Positions 36,669 to 48,520 of a stretch of DNA of 64,000 nt are shown one piece after another (position 1 is the stretch's first letter; every line of letters starts with the position of its first letter). The position numbers were made by a program, and so were the translations under genes. Source of the DNA: Mixophyes australis. Lineage: Eukaryota > Chordata > Amphibia > Anura > Limnodynastidae. A model generated the notes under the pieces. It made no database searches. It saw nothing but the letters and a program-made list of their open reading frames with translations, and was not told where the DNA came from. The stretch lies in NCBI GenBank assembly GCA_036250195.1, contig JAVHZZ010000002.1, positions 67,896,205 to 67,960,204 on the forward strand, in the 5' to 3' direction.

Positions 36669-36999
36669 TTACTTTTATGTGCACTAAGACCCTGTAATTG
36701 CATCTTGTGAGCTTCTATTTTGGCATTTTTACATTCCCATCATCCTAATCTAATGAAATTTAATAGAACAGTTAAATAAAATACAAAGTAGCAACACACC
36801 TAGGATATTAGAAGAGATGAAAAGGACTTAAGACTGATGACTTCTCAGTAATCGAGCACCATTCATCTAAGGCACATTTACACGTATGATGCTCAAATGA
36901 TTAAATTGGGGTCAGCTTGTAAAGCATTCTTTATGGGACTGTAGTCCTCACTTTGTCATACAAAGTCACATAAACACCGACTTACTCCAGGTTAATAAG

Positions 37000-38590
37000 A
37001 ATCTCTTAATTTTATATCTTCATAAAATGTCTAGTAAGAGAAAAAAGGGTATTAATGTCAATTTAATTAGACACTGCAGCTTAAGGAACAAGTTCCCTGC
37101 ACTTAATTATTATGTTATTTTTAATGGTAATTGTTGTTTTTGTATTTTATTATCGTTAATTCTTTTTTCGTTATCACTGTCTCGTAAATGCATAAGACAA
37201 TATTTTTCTTGGGGTTAATATTATTTTCATATGTATTTGTTTTCTGCAAACGTCAAGGATGATTTTCAAATGACAAAAGCATTTCTTAAAATAAAATGTA
37301 TTTCTAACATGTCACACACATCCCTGGGCAAATGTCATGATTGTATGTGTTTCATATTATGGAGCCCAAAAGGGTGTATCTGTGTCATGTAAAGTATGTT
37401 ACAGATTCTGAGCAAAGATGGACAATCTAGGAACCAGGAGCGTTTTATTATTTCTATTATTAGTAATAGTAATAGTAGTAGTAATAATACCCCTTCTATA
37501 ACTATTATTATTTTTCTTTATGTATAAAGCACCAACATATTACACAGTCATGTATATTAAGGGGATTATGATACAAATGATATAAATACATAGTATGCCT
37601 GCCTACATGAGCTTACAATCTAAGAAGTGGGAAACAATTAATATATAAGGTAATAACTATTGTTGCTACTGATGGGGGAAGTGTGTCTGGCTACTGTAAT
37701 TATCAGTCACCAATATTAAACCTGCCATTGGCGATTAGCATTTTTTGTGAAGGTGCCAATATTGTGATATTATTGGAATATGGAGAGACTATGGAAGGTT
37801 GAAAGGTTTTCTTTGGCATTATGCTCACTGCTGGACATAGAACCAGGACACCTGTTTCCCATCTTAACACCTGTTGGCACCTATGAGGCTGTGGAGATCA
37901 CCAGAGGAGGAACACAGTTGACAATGACATTAACAGTTGAATTCATTAGCTCCTGCAGCTGATCTAGGATGGTGTTCCGGTGGATCTTCAAAAAACCCTG
38001 TCCTTGGTTTGGTGACACTTCTCTGTAATTTACTGCTGCCTTCATAAATTTTTAACTGTTTTATATTTGTGAGAAGATGATTATGTGAGATAGGGCACAG
38101 AGCCTTGAGCCAACAAATACTGCTTTTACTAACAGTGACTTAAGGTGAAAGCACATATTGATATAAATCAGTTTGCGTTTTCCTGCAGTCAATTTATGAG
38201 TACAGCAGTAGTTGACCTCTGTACCTGCTCTGTTCCTTTACACCAGAGCAATGTTACTAAATGGGCATTTACCCTGAGCTCACCAGGACAGGGGCTCACA
38301 ATTAGACTGCCTAGTAATTGAGCCTGGATAGGAGTCCCAAAAACAACTTTTATTTAGCCTTATCTGGCCTGATGCTGAGTTGAATGCATTTGTGCCTACA
38401 CAGAAACAAGCAATTACGAGTGGCCCTTAGTGTCATGAATCTTAAGAACTGTGCATATCACCATACATTCCTAATTACGCGTGAATTCGCAAAGCATGAT
38501 GATATACTACTAAGTGTATCATCACGCTATGGAGATGCGAGTTATCATCATCATCTGGTATGCTGTGCTGCAGTGTCGCCTGAGCGGCGG
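37000..38590. other. Unassigned upstream flank of keratin B
   Basis: AT-rich, with short triplet runs at 37450-37490 and a SINE-tail-like patch (ataaagcaccaacatatta) near 37525. No gene seen. Confidence 0.4.
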
Positions 38591-39489
38591 TGATTGTTAT
38601 ACCAATACATGAAGCAGTTGATGGTTCCATCTCTCCAGTGACGTCATTCTGAGAGGCTGCGCCAGTGATCCAAAGACTTCGTCTGGTGTGGTGAGTGCAC
38701 TCAGTTCACATAGACCTTTTGTTTAGAGAGGGGAAAATCCCCCCTGACATTTTAAAGATTGTAATACGGTCCATCATCTCCAGGAGCCCCTGGTAGGGTT
38801 ATTGAGGGAAAATAGAGTTCCCTCTCCACCATTTTGTGTACTGACCGCCTACACTCACAGGTGTGGGGGCATTGAACTGTACTTACTCTCTATATACAAT
38901 CATCACTTTTTCCTGATACAAGTTCATATGGTCCTTTGGCTCAGGAGCTGGCGCAGACTCTTTTGTTATTACTAATACATTATTATGGTGCACTGCAGTG
39001 TATAACTTCTACTGTATTTAATGCTGACTTTCTGTACTACACACTGCTTAAAGACCAACCAACTGTAGATTTTCCTCCTTTTCACAAAACTACATTTGTA
39101 CCATCAGTACTATTTTACTTCTCTACTCTATACCTGATGATTAGTACAGCACATTATTACCCTACTGATTGATTATTATGTATATAGACCTCTTTCACAA
39201 CTGCTTCAGGACTTGGGGACCATTGCCTGGGGTCTATATTACTATCTCTTGAACGGCACCTGAAATGTAACAGCCAGATAGAGGAACTCTTAATCTATTG
39301 TCTGTAGTTCATTTCCTGTCAACATGGATAAAGGGCCATGCAGTAACTGCTGTGATCATGCTGGAAATATTTCCCAGCCAATTGGCTACCAATACTGCTA
39401 GTGATGTACCTGGGTGCCTCAGTCCTCTCTCTCTGCTTCGGATTAAGACTGTCAGTGTCTGGGTGAAGCCACCTCTCTCCAACAAGAAC

Positions 39490-39780
39490 TGCAAGTAATA
39501 ACCTCTTCTCAAAAGAGGGTCATGGATAAAGTTGAAGAGGTGCAGGCTGACCTTTCACTGATTCACTGCAAAAGATGCACAGTTAGGTTGGGGAGGCCAA
39601 ACACAGAATATCTACCCTTGAGGACACCATGGCTCCTAGTAGGTAAGAACTGTCTAGCCTGATGGCACAGATCAGTAAATTTAGAGTTAAAATGACAGTC
39701 TTGGAGGGTAGATTGTGGAGAAACAATCTCTGGTTTGTTGGCCTTCTGGAGAAGGCTGAAGGTTCACCTCTGTTCTGGCA
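39490..39780 (+). pseudogene. L1/Tx1-like ORF1 fragment
   Basis: Broken frame with VDEVQADLSL-like and ISTLE..MAPS-like coiled-coil sequence, then VLEGRLWRNNLWFVGLLEKA, which resembles the RRNNLR.VGLPE motif of L1/Tx1 ORF1p RRM domains. 38590-39490 may be its 5' region. Confidence 0.5.
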
Positions 39781-39799
39781 ATATGATCAGAGTCTAAGC

Positions 39800-40060
39800 C
39801 AGAGTGTCTAGACTCTTTTCTAGAGTGTCCGGCCCCAGACTCTACACCAGAGCATCCAGTCATTGCCTCCAGTTCCGAGGTTCCAGCTACTGACTCCAGT
39901 TCTGAGGTTCCAGTCGCTGCTTCCTGTTCCAAGGTTCCAGTTGTTCTCTCTTATTCCTAGGTTCATGTTGTTGCCTCCAGTCCCGAGGATCCAGTCCCTG
40001 CCTCTAGGCCAGAGATTCCAACTACTGTCCTGGCCTTCGGACCTGAGGACAAACCTGTTG
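39800..40060. repeat. Minisatellite of about 27-30 bp
   Basis: Repeats of ccagt-ccgaggttccag with drift. The minus strand reads a GTSELE repeat that is not a gene. Confidence 0.65.
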
Positions 40061-40329
40061 CCCTGTCTGAGATCTCTGAGATGCCACCAGAGGCCTCTTA
40101 GGCAACTGCAATGTCAGAGGCATCTGCATCTGCAACCCCTGATTTTGAGTTCTCAGAGCCCCCATTAATTTATTTATATGTGGACTCATTTTTAAATCAG
40201 TCACAATTAGTCAATTAGATTGTGGGAGTTAGTGTACAATTTTCCCTACATAAACCAAGACCTTTAATCCAGGTCTAGGATGGATGAGCCCAGAGCCTTA
40301 GTTCACTCGAGTACTCTGAGCTCTGAGCG

Positions 40330-41225
40330 GTCCCACCATCTGCTCATATCATAATCTGTCACTGCACATGAATCTCACATTTAAACACTCGGGGCCTGCA
40401 AAACTCATATCCCATCACTCAGGTTGTCACACTCATTCTATCATTCTTGGCTCTCATGCAGATGCCACAACATTAACATTACTGACAAGTGAAGTGAATA
40501 ATATTGATTATCGCCTTACAATGGCACCTGTCAAGGAGTCGGATATAATAGGTGGCAAGAGAACAGTCAGTTCTTAAAGCTGATGTGTTGGAAGCAGGAA
40601 AAATGGGGATCAATGATCTAAGCAACTTTGACAAGGGTCAAATTATGACATCTAGACGACTGGGTCAGAGCATCTCCAAAACAGCAGGTCTTGTGCGATG
40701 TTTCCGGTAGGCAGTGGCTAGTACCTACCAAAAGTGGTCCATGGAAGGACAATCTGTGAACCGACAACAGGGTAATTGGTGTGCCCAAGGCTCATTAATG
40801 CGTGTGGGGAATGAAGGCTAGCCCATCTGGTTTAATCTCACAGAAGAACTACTGTAGCACCTACCTAAATATTATTGCAGACCAAGTACATCTCTTTGTG
40901 GCAACGGCATTCTCTGACCTCTTTCAGCAGGATAATGTGCTCTGCCAAACTGCAAAAATTGTTCAGGAATGGTTTGAGTAATATGAAAAGAGTTCAAGGT
41001 GTTGATTTGTCCTCTGTGGGATGTGCTGGAAAAGCAAGTAAGAGCCATGGAGGCTCCACATTGCAACTTACAGGACTTAAAGGATCTGCTGCTAACATCT
41101 TGGTGCCAAACACCACAGTACATCTTCAGAGGTTTTATGGAGTCCATGCTACGACGGGTCAGAGCTGTTTAGGCAGCACAAGGGGGGCCTACACAATATT
41201 AGGTAGCTTGTTTCATTGTTGTGGT
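40330..41225 (+). pseudogene. Tc1-like transposon A, internally deleted
   Basis: N-terminal helix-turn-helix part ([37 protein letters not shown]) is joined near 40865 to the far C-terminal part (FQQDNVLCQTAKIVQEWF, then sequence matching the usual MEAPPHNLQDLK stretch in broken frames). The centre with the first catalytic Asp is absent. Several stops. Confidence 0.7.
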
Positions 41226-41276
41226 ATATACATATACCATATATACCATATATATATATATATACATATATATACA

Positions 41277-41307
<31 letters not shown>

Positions 41308-41379
41308 CTATATCTATACATATCTCTATATATATATATATATTTATATATATATAGATATATATATTTACACACATAC

Positions 41380-41422
<43 letters not shown>

Positions 41423-41428
41423 TAGATA
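41222..41428. repeat. (TA)n-rich microsatellite
   Basis: Long TA tract with ca, ta and ga variants between the two Tc1-like elements. Confidence 0.9.
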
Positions 41429-41433
41429 TACTC

Positions 41434-42640
41434 ACACTAAATGGACAAAGGTATTTGGCCACACCTCTTAATTATTGAATTGAGGTGTTTCAATTAGACC
41501 CGTTGCCAGAGGTGTATAAAATCAAGCACCTAGCCATGCAGTTTTCATTTGCAAACATTTGTAATACAAAATAGGTTGTTCTGAAGAGCTCAGTGACCTC
41601 AAGTGTGGTACTGTGATAGGATGCCACCTTTGCAATAAGACGCTTCGTGAAATTCCGTCCCTGATGGATATTCCACGGTCAACTGTAAGTGATATTATTA
41701 GAAAGTGGAAGCGTTTAGGAACAACAGCAACTCAATCACAAAGCGGAAGACCACATAAAATCACAGAGCGGAGTCAACGACTGCTATGGCACATGGTGCA
41801 AAAAAGTTGCCAATGCTCTGCTGATTCCATAGCTGCAGAGTTATAAACTTTCACTGGCATTAATGTAAGCACAAAAACTGTGTGGCGGGAGCTTAAAGGA
41901 ATGGGTTTCCATGGCCAAGCAGCTGCATGCAAGCCTCACATCTTCAAGACCAATGTCAAGTGTCGGATGGAGTGGTGTAAAGCACATCTACACTGGACTG
42001 TGGAGCAGTGGAAATGTGTTCTGTGGAGTGATGAATCACACTTCTCTGTTTGGCAGTCAGATGGGTGGGTCTGGGTTTTGGCGGATGCCAGGATTACATT
42101 ACTTGCCTTACTGCATTATACCAACTGTGAAGTTTGGTGGAGGAGGGATAATGGTATGGCGCTGTTTTTCATAGTAAGAAGCTGAAAATTGTGGACAAAG
42201 TTGGTAATGTCATCCTAGACAAGAATTAGGTAACATGATTCATATAAGTCATTGCTTCCAAGAGAGAGTAAGAAGTTTAGGTGCCGGAGTGGAAAAATGC
42301 ATTGAATATATGGAAAATGAAAAAATGAACTGTTTTGCTAGTTTTCTCCTGTTGAGAAAGAGGTGGGAAGCTGAAAATTGTGGAAAATGTTGGAAATGTT
42401 ATCTCCAGTGAAAGGCCATCTTAATGCTTCAGCATACCAAGTCATTTTGGACAATGCTATGCTTCCAACTTTGTGGCAACAGATTGTGGAAGGCCCTTTT
42501 CTATTCCAATATGACTGTGCCTCAAAGCAAGCACTACAAAGACATTGTTTGATGAATTCGGTGTGAACGAACTTGACTGGCCCGCACAGAGCTCTGACCT
42601 CAACCCAATCAAACACCTTTGGGATGACTTAAAAAAAAAT
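41434..42640 (+). pseudogene. Tc1-like transposon B, broken
   Basis: Left end CACTAAATGGACAAAGGTAT with an internal acacctc..gaggtgt inverted pair. Transposase parts: IPRSTVSDIIRKWKRLG and GRPHKITERSQ (HTH), [11 protein letters not shown] (first catalytic Asp, about 42030), [12 protein letters not shown], then after a rearranged 42180-42380 stretch FDEFGVNELDWPAQSSDLNP (last catalytic Asp). A short block gctgaaaattgtgga is duplicated at 42182 and 42370. No right inverted end found. Confidence 0.8.
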
Positions 42641-42960
42641 AAAAAATGGGTGTTTGCGTTTGAGATTCAGCAGCACTAGCACATCCCAAATAAAGGCTAT
42701 TTATTATTATATTCTAATCTTTTCTATTTTTTAAATACTTGCCAATTTTAAAATGATTATTCAGTGAAATCTATATTTAAAAAAGGGTGTTTGTGTGTGA
42801 GGGTCAGCACGCAGCTGCACACCCCAAAAAACTCTATATATTCTAATCTTTTCTATTTTGCAATACTTGTCATTTTTGAAAGGGTCATTTAGTGAAATCT
42901 ATAGTTTAAAAAGGGTGTATGTGTGTGAAGGTTTTTTTCTGGGCAGTTTCGACATTCAGT
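42640..42960. repeat. About 145-bp tandem repeat, two and a half copies
   Basis: gggtgtttg/gggtgtatg then tattctaatcttttctattt recur at about 42645, 42785 and 42915. Confidence 0.6.
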
Positions 42961-44460
42961 GACCGTAGAACATTGTAGAACATTGCAGCGACTGCACAAA
43001 ATATGTCATCTGCCATGCCACCAACTGAAGCAAGCCCATTAGATAAATAAAACAACAACCAAATTTAGTGTAAGGTGCAATGGAAAATTTCAGAGTGAAA
43101 ATCATGGACAGTGAAATAGCAGTAACAATCAGATGTCATTAGATGTCATAAGTAGATATTTAGACAGGATACACAATTGTAAAGAGCTACCTAATTTGGT
43201 GTCACTATATAAATAAATGAAGATGCTGAGAGATGAAGGTGGCCTACACTCATAGTTAAAATTTCAAAGACTACGGTCACAATACATTCTGAATGTTACA
43301 GGGCATCCATAATAGGTAGTGAAGCTACAGTAGCAGACAGAGGTCATTGGATGTACAGATGTATGAATGAATAGTTAGACATTTTTAAAAGTGAATAGAT
43401 GAAGGTGGTCTGCACCCATGCTACAAAAATTCTAAGATTACGCACACAATACTTCACCAGAGCATTCATTGACATCCAAGAGCAGGACTTTCCTACCCTA
43501 CCTTGTTTTATATATATGCTCAGTGCCGTAATGCTGCTCTTCTGACTCAGACCAGGCGACGCATACATATTTATGGGGAGGGCTGAAAAATCATTCACCC
43601 ATCCAACCCCAGGGTGAAGGGCACTGCCCAAGACTTGCAGCAGAGGCAGTCCCCAAGAAGGGCAGTACTTGCTCTGACGCCAGGGCATCCGGGGACGCCG
43701 CACACTGCTGCTGTTTCCAGGCTACTAACAGTCAGGAAGGGCACGTGGCTATAATTAAATTATTGCTACCTCCTGAGTGGACGTGGGGGGACGTGCTCTT
43801 GGCCCATTTCTCCTATCCCCATGCTACTGGTTTCTGCTCATAAGCTTTTACTACGTTAAGTCCTGGGGGCATCCGAGTAACTGTAATTGCATCCAACTCT
43901 ACGTGAAAGGCGACTTCTATAAGTAAAGACCTCTCCTGCTAGTTCTAAAAGCTTATGGCCATTACTAGTAAGCTGTAAGATTGTAAAAGGATTATATCCT
44001 GGGACTAGTGGTGTAATGCCAATTTGACCTTACACTGGTTTTTCAATTAGTTGTTAACTGACTCACATTGCTCTCTCTGCCACCATTTTTGTTTAAATAA
44101 AAACTGACCAAATTTACATTGATGTCCGTGTGGTAATTTATTTATTCAATTATAGTAATAATAAGTCTGAACATGCGAAGGAGGTTTAAGTGCAATGAAA
44201 GGGAGATATCAACACTATGCAGTTTATTATTTTTTTAATTGAATCAGAGAAAGCAAATGCAATGATGCCAAAGTTACAAAATCCTTCATTAAGACAGCTA
44301 ACTGCAGACTTTGGCCAACACTGGTGAAAATTGGAGCAGTTGTGAAGAGATCATTATAAAATAGACTGGAAATGACTGGAAATTAATGTTAAGTCGCTTA
44401 ATAGTAATATAGGAGCTAAAACAGTCCAAAACTACATTATTTTACCTATTTTTCACAATT
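42960..44460. other. Unassigned stretch
   Basis: No gene recognised. A GC-richer block at 43500-43720 has no clear domain. Probably repeat debris. Confidence 0.35.
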
Positions 44461-44464
44461 TTTA

Positions 44465-44547
44465 ATTAAATCCAGATCCAAAACCTTTCGCGATCTTTTG
44501 GCAAAACAGGTTCCAAAACCGAAACATGAGGGTCAGCACACATCTCT
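44465..44547. mobile_element. hAT-like element end, reversed copy of the 23475 family
   Basis: caaaaccgaaacatgagggt followed by cagcacacatctcta is the reverse of the left end at 23475 (tagagatggtcactgacccc then ggttttg). Confidence 0.5.
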
Positions 44548-44555
44548 ATATATAT

Positions 44556-44979
44556 TGTGGCAAAAAGGGCAGTTTGCCACAGACTGTTAAGGGAGAGACA
44601 TTATTTCTCTGAGAGTCTGCAGGCTCATGCTGCAGGCAGGTTTAGTTCTCCACACTTCTCTACACACAGAGCACAGGATTACAGGTGGAGCACATGAGTG
44701 TGATTGATTTCTAGTTTAGGTAGTTAGAGCTGGAGGAGAAAACATAAATAGCTTGGATTGTGTTGTGAGTAGGGCGACCGACGCTGAATTAGTTGGCCGA
44801 TAACTAGTGAGTTGTTTAGCTAGAAGCAGGGTCACTGGAAATTGCAAAATAATTTTGTTTGTTTGATTGATGGAACTACAAGACTTGCTGACTGTACCAC
44901 ACTGACAACCCTGAATAAAGTGCAACAAAGTGGTTCAGCAAACCTGTGTAAGCATCATCTGTTTGGTGTGCTTGTCACA
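44556..44979 (+). repeat. 5' LTR of second gypsy copy
   Basis: TGTGGCAAAAAGG..CTTGTCACA, with aataaagtgc 60-70 bp before its end. Sits directly after a TA run. Confidence 0.6.
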
Positions 44980-45429
44980 AAATGATGTCAATGTGGGATT
45001 CTCATAAGATAGCCAGATCTTGCTGTTCACCCAGCTAACAAATCCAGTCAATCCAGCCAACAAATTCCAGGTGGTGAGTGGTGCAAAATCTGGTTACTAA
45101 AAATATATTTACTGCAAATGTGGAAAAAGTATAGATGATGCAAACATTATTGAAAAAGTAAAGGTATAAAGCAATTTGATGGTTGCAAGTGCTTCAAAAT
45201 CTGGTTATCACAAATATAATTGCTGCAAATGTGGAAAATGTATAGGTGATCTGTATAAGTGATGCAAACTTTATTCACAAAGCAAAGGTATAAAACTGTT
45301 TGAAGGTTACGAGTCTGTTTTACAGGTGACACAAAACCTTTTCATAAGTAAAACTGTTAATTTATGCTAAGGGAAGCAACATTTTGCTTTCCCAGATACT
45401 GATGAGTCACAGAAGCCCATGTAGAAAAA

Positions 45430-46155
45430 ATTAAGCTTTTGCATAAAGAACTGGCTCAAGTGAGGCAAGTAGGTGATGTGTCTGGGGCGTTGCAGAAAAT
45501 GTTCTCCTCCGATGATGTGGATGTGTATCTCTTGGCCTTTGAGAGGTCCATCAGAAGGCTTAAATGGCAGCCAGAAGTCTGGGCAGAAAAACTGACACCG
45601 TATTTGAGCATTGAAGCTCAGCGGGCTTATGTTAATTTGTCTGACAAACAAACATCTTGGGAATTAGCAAGTACAAGCTAAAATATTGACCCGGAAGGGA
45701 GTGACGAGTTCAGGGAGAGCTCAGTGCTTCCATGATTCACCATCATCACCATTTATTTATATAGCACCACTAATTCCGCAACGTTGTACGGAGAACTCAC
45801 ATACATCAGTCCCTGCCCCATTGGGGCTTACAGTCTAAATTCCTTAACACACACACACACACACACACGCACAGACAGACAAAGAGACAGAGAGACAGAG
45901 AATAGGGTAAATTTTGTTAGCAGCCAATCAACCTACCAGTATGTTTTTGGAGTGTGGGAGGAAACCGGAGCATCCAGAGGAAACCCACGCAAACACATGG
46001 TTGGCATTTTCTTAACGGTAAAGCAGTTTGTTCACAACTGGCAGAGATCTCCAAAGTGGTTGCAGCCAGGTACCAACTCATCTGACTGTATGGTGGAGAT
46101 TCTAGCAATTGATCATTATGCCCACTGGCTTGTCCGGAGCTTACAGAGGTCATAA
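45430..46155 (+). pseudogene. Gag remnant of second gypsy copy
   Basis: LLAFERSIRRLKWQPEVWAE and LTPYLSIEAQRAYVNL parallel the gag at 11430-11540. After the SINE, WLQPGTNSSDCMVEILAIDH and LVRSLQRS parallel the SCAN-like part. Confidence 0.7.
45735..46003 (-). mobile_element. V-SINE nested in gypsy gag
   Basis: Reverse copy: tail (atttatttatatagcacca, ccccattggggcttacagtc), (CA)n, then tttggagtgtgggaggaaac. The head is truncated. Confidence 0.75.
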
Positions 46156-46329
46156 ACAAAGGTGCAAAACAGTGGAACAGGCAGAAGTCAGAAAATCAGG
46201 AGAACAACAAGCCCAATTCACAGCAGTACTGACAGTGACCAGAAGCAGCAAACAATTGAGGAACTGCAAAGAGCAATGTTTGGGTGGGTATTTAAGGCAG
46301 TGGAACTGGTGCAGGTGATGATCACTGCT

Positions 46330-47040
46330 ACTGGGAATCTGGATGACATAGTCATCTGTACATAGGATTGGGAATCACATCTTCCCCAAGTGGAGGCTGT
46401 GTGTTTGAGGGCACAAGACCTTACTTCCAATCCTGAGAAATGTCCATTGGCTATTCAAAGGCAAAATACCTGGACTATGTATTTGAAAGGGGGAAGGTCA
46501 AACACCAGGTTGATAAAATGAAAACCGTGAAGAATTGGCCCAAGCCAGAGAGGAAAACTCAACTGAGGACATTTATTAGCTTGATAAGATACTACCGCCG
46601 GCTCGTGGCGAACTCTGCCACTTGGACTACTTCACTCATGGAGCTTCTAAAGAAAGCCTGTCCAGACCAGTTTAGTTGGTCAGCAGAAGCTGTTTGGGAG
46701 GACCTAAGAATGGCTCTATGTACAAGCACCCAATCTCAATAAGAAATTTAGTCTGGAGACTGATGCCTCGGGAGTAGGTCTGGGCGTAGTACTATCACAA
46801 AAGGTGGATGGAGAGGAGAAACCCATCTCAGTCTAGGGAGAAAAGGTATGCGACTGTTTAACATTAGCGCTTCCCAATCAAATGGGCTGTTGAAGCCCTC
46901 CGCTATTACCTCTTGGGTAGGGAGTTTACTCTGGTGATGGACCATGCACCATTAAAATGGATGCAAGTGAACAGTGACATGATGGTTCTTGGCTTTACAG
47001 CCTTTCTACTTCACCGTGGAGCATAGAAGGGGAGCTATGC
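46330..47040 (+). pseudogene. RT and RNase H remnant of second gypsy copy
   Basis: NLDDIVICT is a decayed catalytic box; then KMKTVKNWPKPERKTQLRTF, YYRRLVANSATW, and RNase H TDASGVGLGVVLSQ, WAVEALRYYLLGREFTLVMD and HAPLKWM. Several frame changes and stops. Confidence 0.75.
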
Positions 47041-47069
47041 ATAAAAACACAGAAACTGATTTTCCCCTA

Positions 47070-48280
47070 AAAAATTATTTTGGAACTTCCCCTCAGCAGA
47101 GTGAAAAAGAAATTCTAATATTTGTGTATTCAACACTCAACACCATTCTCAGCATCTCTTAGGACACAGGCAGGTTTATATGTCTGTTTTTGTACCCAAT
47201 GAGTGTGTAAGTTTGTGTGTCCCATGTATGTAATTACAAATATTGAAAAGGTCAGGCACAAGCAAAGATAAGCAAGGTGTAATCAGTTGTTGTTCGGACC
47301 AAACACCAGAATGGGGAATTGCAGAACCTGCTGATCTAACACATTTTTTAGAGGTTACAGATAATGATCCGCAAAGCAAAACAAAAATCCAGTGTACGGC
47401 AGTTCTGTTGAATCAATGCCCAAATTAATTCAGTCTGTTCTGGGGAAAAGGGGGTGTCCTACCTATTACTAGAAAGATGTACCTAATAAAACGACTACCA
47501 AGTGTATTTTACACTATGTATATTTGTCAAAATGATAAAAATCATTAATGCAACAATGGGTACCATTTTAACTCTAAAAAGCTGTTTTCCCCTAACTGAT
47601 AATGTATAGTACATAGTACATAAACTGAAAACACATTACAAAGCAAATTTTCATGAACTGAAGTTTATTGAATTGAAGTATAGTATAGTATGAAATATTG
47701 TGCAGAATTAGAAAGCAGTGTTAAATGTATTATACTGGGAAAGCCATTCCAACGGAAAAGTAGCAAATTACAATTACTGATATACCATACCTTAGTGTAG
47801 TGTCATGTAATATTTACATTTGATTATACCTTTGTAGTTTATCATTAGAAGAAGTAATTACATTTTCAGCAAGGGCACTAACAAGAAAAATAATTATCCA
47901 ATACTTGACTTACTTTTCGAAAGTTATAATTAGGCAAAGAAGTCATTTTGATAAAAATCTCAGTATGTAATTGGATTTGAGGCTATATTTATATTTAAAT
48001 CTAGGACTTAAAATTCATCAATGGATTTTAACAGCCATTGACAAAGTTAGACCGACACAAACTTATTTACTTAACTGAGCGATTAGTAATTGCTGAGCAA
48101 ATCATGTTAATTGTTAAAAAATCTCTAAGTTATAAATACAAATATGGCAACTAAAAAAAATGTTTTTTAATTGTCATCATTAGTGCTCTTTTAAAATGTT
48201 GTTCACATGCAACTTACTTTTGGATGGAATCAAAAATGACAAATACATTTAAAGTATCATATTGTGCTAATTAATTTCTC
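47070..48280. other. Unassigned AT-rich stretch below keratin A
   Basis: No gene or repeat recognised apart from a possible distal poly(A) hexamer at 47664-47669. Confidence 0.4.
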
Positions 48281-48307
48281 TGCCATTAAAAATGCTAATA
48301 TGTAATA

Positions 48308-48313
48308 TTTATT
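48308..48313 (-). terminator. Probable polyadenylation signal of keratin gene A
   Basis: Minus-strand AATAAA about 208 nt after the stop codon, giving a 3' UTR similar in length to that of gene B. A second AATAAA at 47664-47669 would give a UTR of about 870 nt; sequence alone does not decide between them. Confidence 0.5.
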
Positions 48314-48520
48314 TAATGATCAGCATTTCTCAGTGTAGTTGTGTGAGAAAATGTTGTGGCTGTATGGTGATTATTTTGACTGGCTGACAGGTTATTCACT
48401 CATGTCATGTTTTGATTAAGATTAAATAGGTGATCAAGCAGAAAAATAGTTTCATATGCTAAAGAAGTCAGCAAATCAGAAATATTTTTCATTCAATAAC
48501 TGGATGAATACAGAATAAGA

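Larger units (their letters stand above)
44556..47060 (+). mobile_element. Second gypsy copy, deleted and SINE-interrupted
   Basis: A 5' LTR (44556-44979), a leader with an approximately 115-bp direct duplication (about 45080-45305), gag pieces (45430-45730, 46000-46150), then a jump to late RT (46330-46680) and RNase H (46745-47030). Protease, integrase and most RT are missing. No 3' LTR found. Gag and RT are homologous to the 10721 element, but the LTRs are unrelated by eye. Confidence 0.7.

Noticed and set aside
36548..36703. Longer N-terminus for keratin B from the ATG at 36703
   Set aside because: That ATG lies upstream of the TATA box, and the extra residues resemble no keratin head.
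39687..39932. Minus-strand GTSELE repeat protein
   Set aside because: By-product of a short minisatellite next to a LINE fragment.
41199..41462. Ile/Tyr repeat proteins on both strands
   Set aside because: Translation of a TA microsatellite.
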